From Gammaproteobacteria bacterium (lineage in GTDB: Bacteria; Pseudomonadota; Gammaproteobacteria; HK1): 5,245 bases of DNA. The stretch lies in the NCBI GenBank assembly GCA_020444775.1, contig JAGRHX010000994.1:1-5245 (forward strand). Reading direction: 5' to 3'. Position 1 is the stretch's first letter; every line of letters starts with the position of its first letter. Below are positions 4,763-5,245 of the stretch, piece by piece. The notes beneath the pieces were generated by a model. The model worked only from the letters and a program-made list of their open reading frames with translations. It had not been told where the DNA came from and made no database searches. Both the position numbers and the translations under genes were made by a program.

Positions 4763-5245
4763 TCAGCCATAGTCGGGCGTGCGCTTGCGCCTGAAGGCAT
4801 CCACGCCCTCGCTGAAATCGGCGCTCGCGCGCACCCGGTCGCCGAGCGCCTGCTCGAGCGCCTCCCGATCGAGCGCATGCTCCACCTGGGTGCGGCTGAT
4901 CTGCTCTCGCACCGCCTGCACCGCCACCGGGCTGTTGGCGGCGATCAACCGCGCCGTCTCGATGGCCTCGTCGAGCAGCGTCTGTGCGGGCACGACCCGG
5001 TTGATGAGATTGATCCGCTCGGCGTAGCTGGCATCGACCAGACGCGCGGTGAGCAACAGGTCCATCGCGTGCACGTAGCCGATCTGCTCGACCAGCTTCA
5101 CCGCGGCGCCACCGAAGGGATAGATGGCCCACTTTACTTCCGGCAGACCAAAGCGCGCATGCGGCGCCGCCAGCCGGATGTCACTGGCGAGCAGCAGCTC
5201 GACGCCGCCACCCGCACACACGCCGTTCACCGCGGCGATGATCGG
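4763..5245 (-). CDS. Enoyl-CoA hydratase/isomerase (crotonase) family, C-terminal ~160 residues (5' end off the window)
   Basis: The frame is open from the right edge and begins PIIAAVNGVCAGGGVEL, the crotonase signature containing the second oxyanion-hole glycine. The glutamate after GGG (codon 5198-5200) and the one in FGLPEV (codon 5138-5140) correspond to the two catalytic glutamates of mitochondrial enoyl-CoA hydratase (Glu144 and Glu164 in rat). A true hydratase of 2-enoyl-CoA, as in fatty-acid or aromatic-acid beta-oxidation, is therefore chemically possible. The usual PGAGGTQRL block is replaced by YPFGGAAVKL, as in some family members of other specificity, so the exact reaction stays open. 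The tail SADFSEGVDAFRRKRTPDYG is the normal C-terminal helix, and the stop is TGA at 4763-4765. The first oxyanion residue and start codon lie outside the window. An internal GTG at 5230 is a valine within the signature, not a start. The protease gene follows 237 bp downstream on the same strand. Confidence 0.94.
   Translation of the reverse strand, partial: PIIAAVNGVCAGGGVELLLASDIRLAAPHARFGLPEVKWAIYPFGGAAVKLVEQIGYVHAMDLLLTARLVDASYAERINLINRVVPAQTLLDEAIETARLIAANSPVAVQAVREQISRTQVEHALDREALEQALGDRVRASADFSEGVDAFRRKRTPDYG

Noticed and set aside
4680..5132. 150-residue minus-strand frame inside the crotonase gene
   Set aside because: Gly/Ala/Arg-rich, out of frame with the crotonase, whose motifs are unambiguous.
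4763..5230. GTG at 5230 as the start of a short crotonase
   Set aside because: The frame stays open to the window edge and the codons before the GTG encode PIIAA, the conserved lead-in of the crotonase signature, so the gene is cut by the window and not short.
1..5245. CRISPR array, tRNA/rRNA, transposase or phage integration site
   Set aside because: No regularly spaced long repeats, no tRNA-like cloverleaf, no transposase motifs and no target duplications were seen on either strand.

Overview
The window is GC-rich (roughly 60-65% by eye), densely coded bacterial DNA with long ORFs, Shine-Dalgarno starts and short gaps. The protein types (a Baeyer-Villiger monooxygenase, a TfdA/TauD-type dioxygenase, a two-domain sulfurtransferase and a crotonase) suit a high-GC proteobacterium, perhaps gammaproteobacterial, with a broad catabolic repertoire. 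That placement is inference. I see no rRNA, tRNA, insertion sequence, CRISPR array or phage gene.

Layout, left to right. The 3' end of a flavin-dependent Baeyer-Villiger monooxygenase gene (+) runs to 536. After a gap of about 120 bp, a 295-residue membrane-anchored protein of unknown function (+, 660-1547) follows in the same direction. It converges on a two-domain rhodanese/3-mercaptopyruvate-type sulfurtransferase (-, 1633-2526). A 379-bp divergent spacer carrying a 17-bp tandem repeat separates the sulfurtransferase from a TfdA-like Fe(II)/2-oxoglutarate dioxygenase (+, 2906-3790). The dioxygenase stop lies only 3 bp from the stop of a convergent trypsin-like serine protease that has no signal peptide (-, 3794-4525). 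A 237-bp spacer rich in short perfect dyads follows, and then the C-terminal part of an enoyl-CoA hydratase/isomerase (-, 4763 to the right edge).

The monooxygenase, dioxygenase and crotonase would fit degradation of ketones, ether-type aromatic acids or other carboxylic acids. However, strand switches between neighbours mean this is a loose neighbourhood rather than one operon. The only pairs that could share control are monooxygenase/unknown protein (same strand), sulfurtransferase/dioxygenase (divergent) and crotonase/protease (same strand).

No clearly new multi-gene system is visible. The parts most worth a second look are the unknown membrane-anchored protein with a QW-like C-terminal segment, the TfdA-like dioxygenase of unknown substrate, and the dyad-rich spacer upstream of the protease, which includes a 16-bp perfect palindrome abutting its ribosome binding site.
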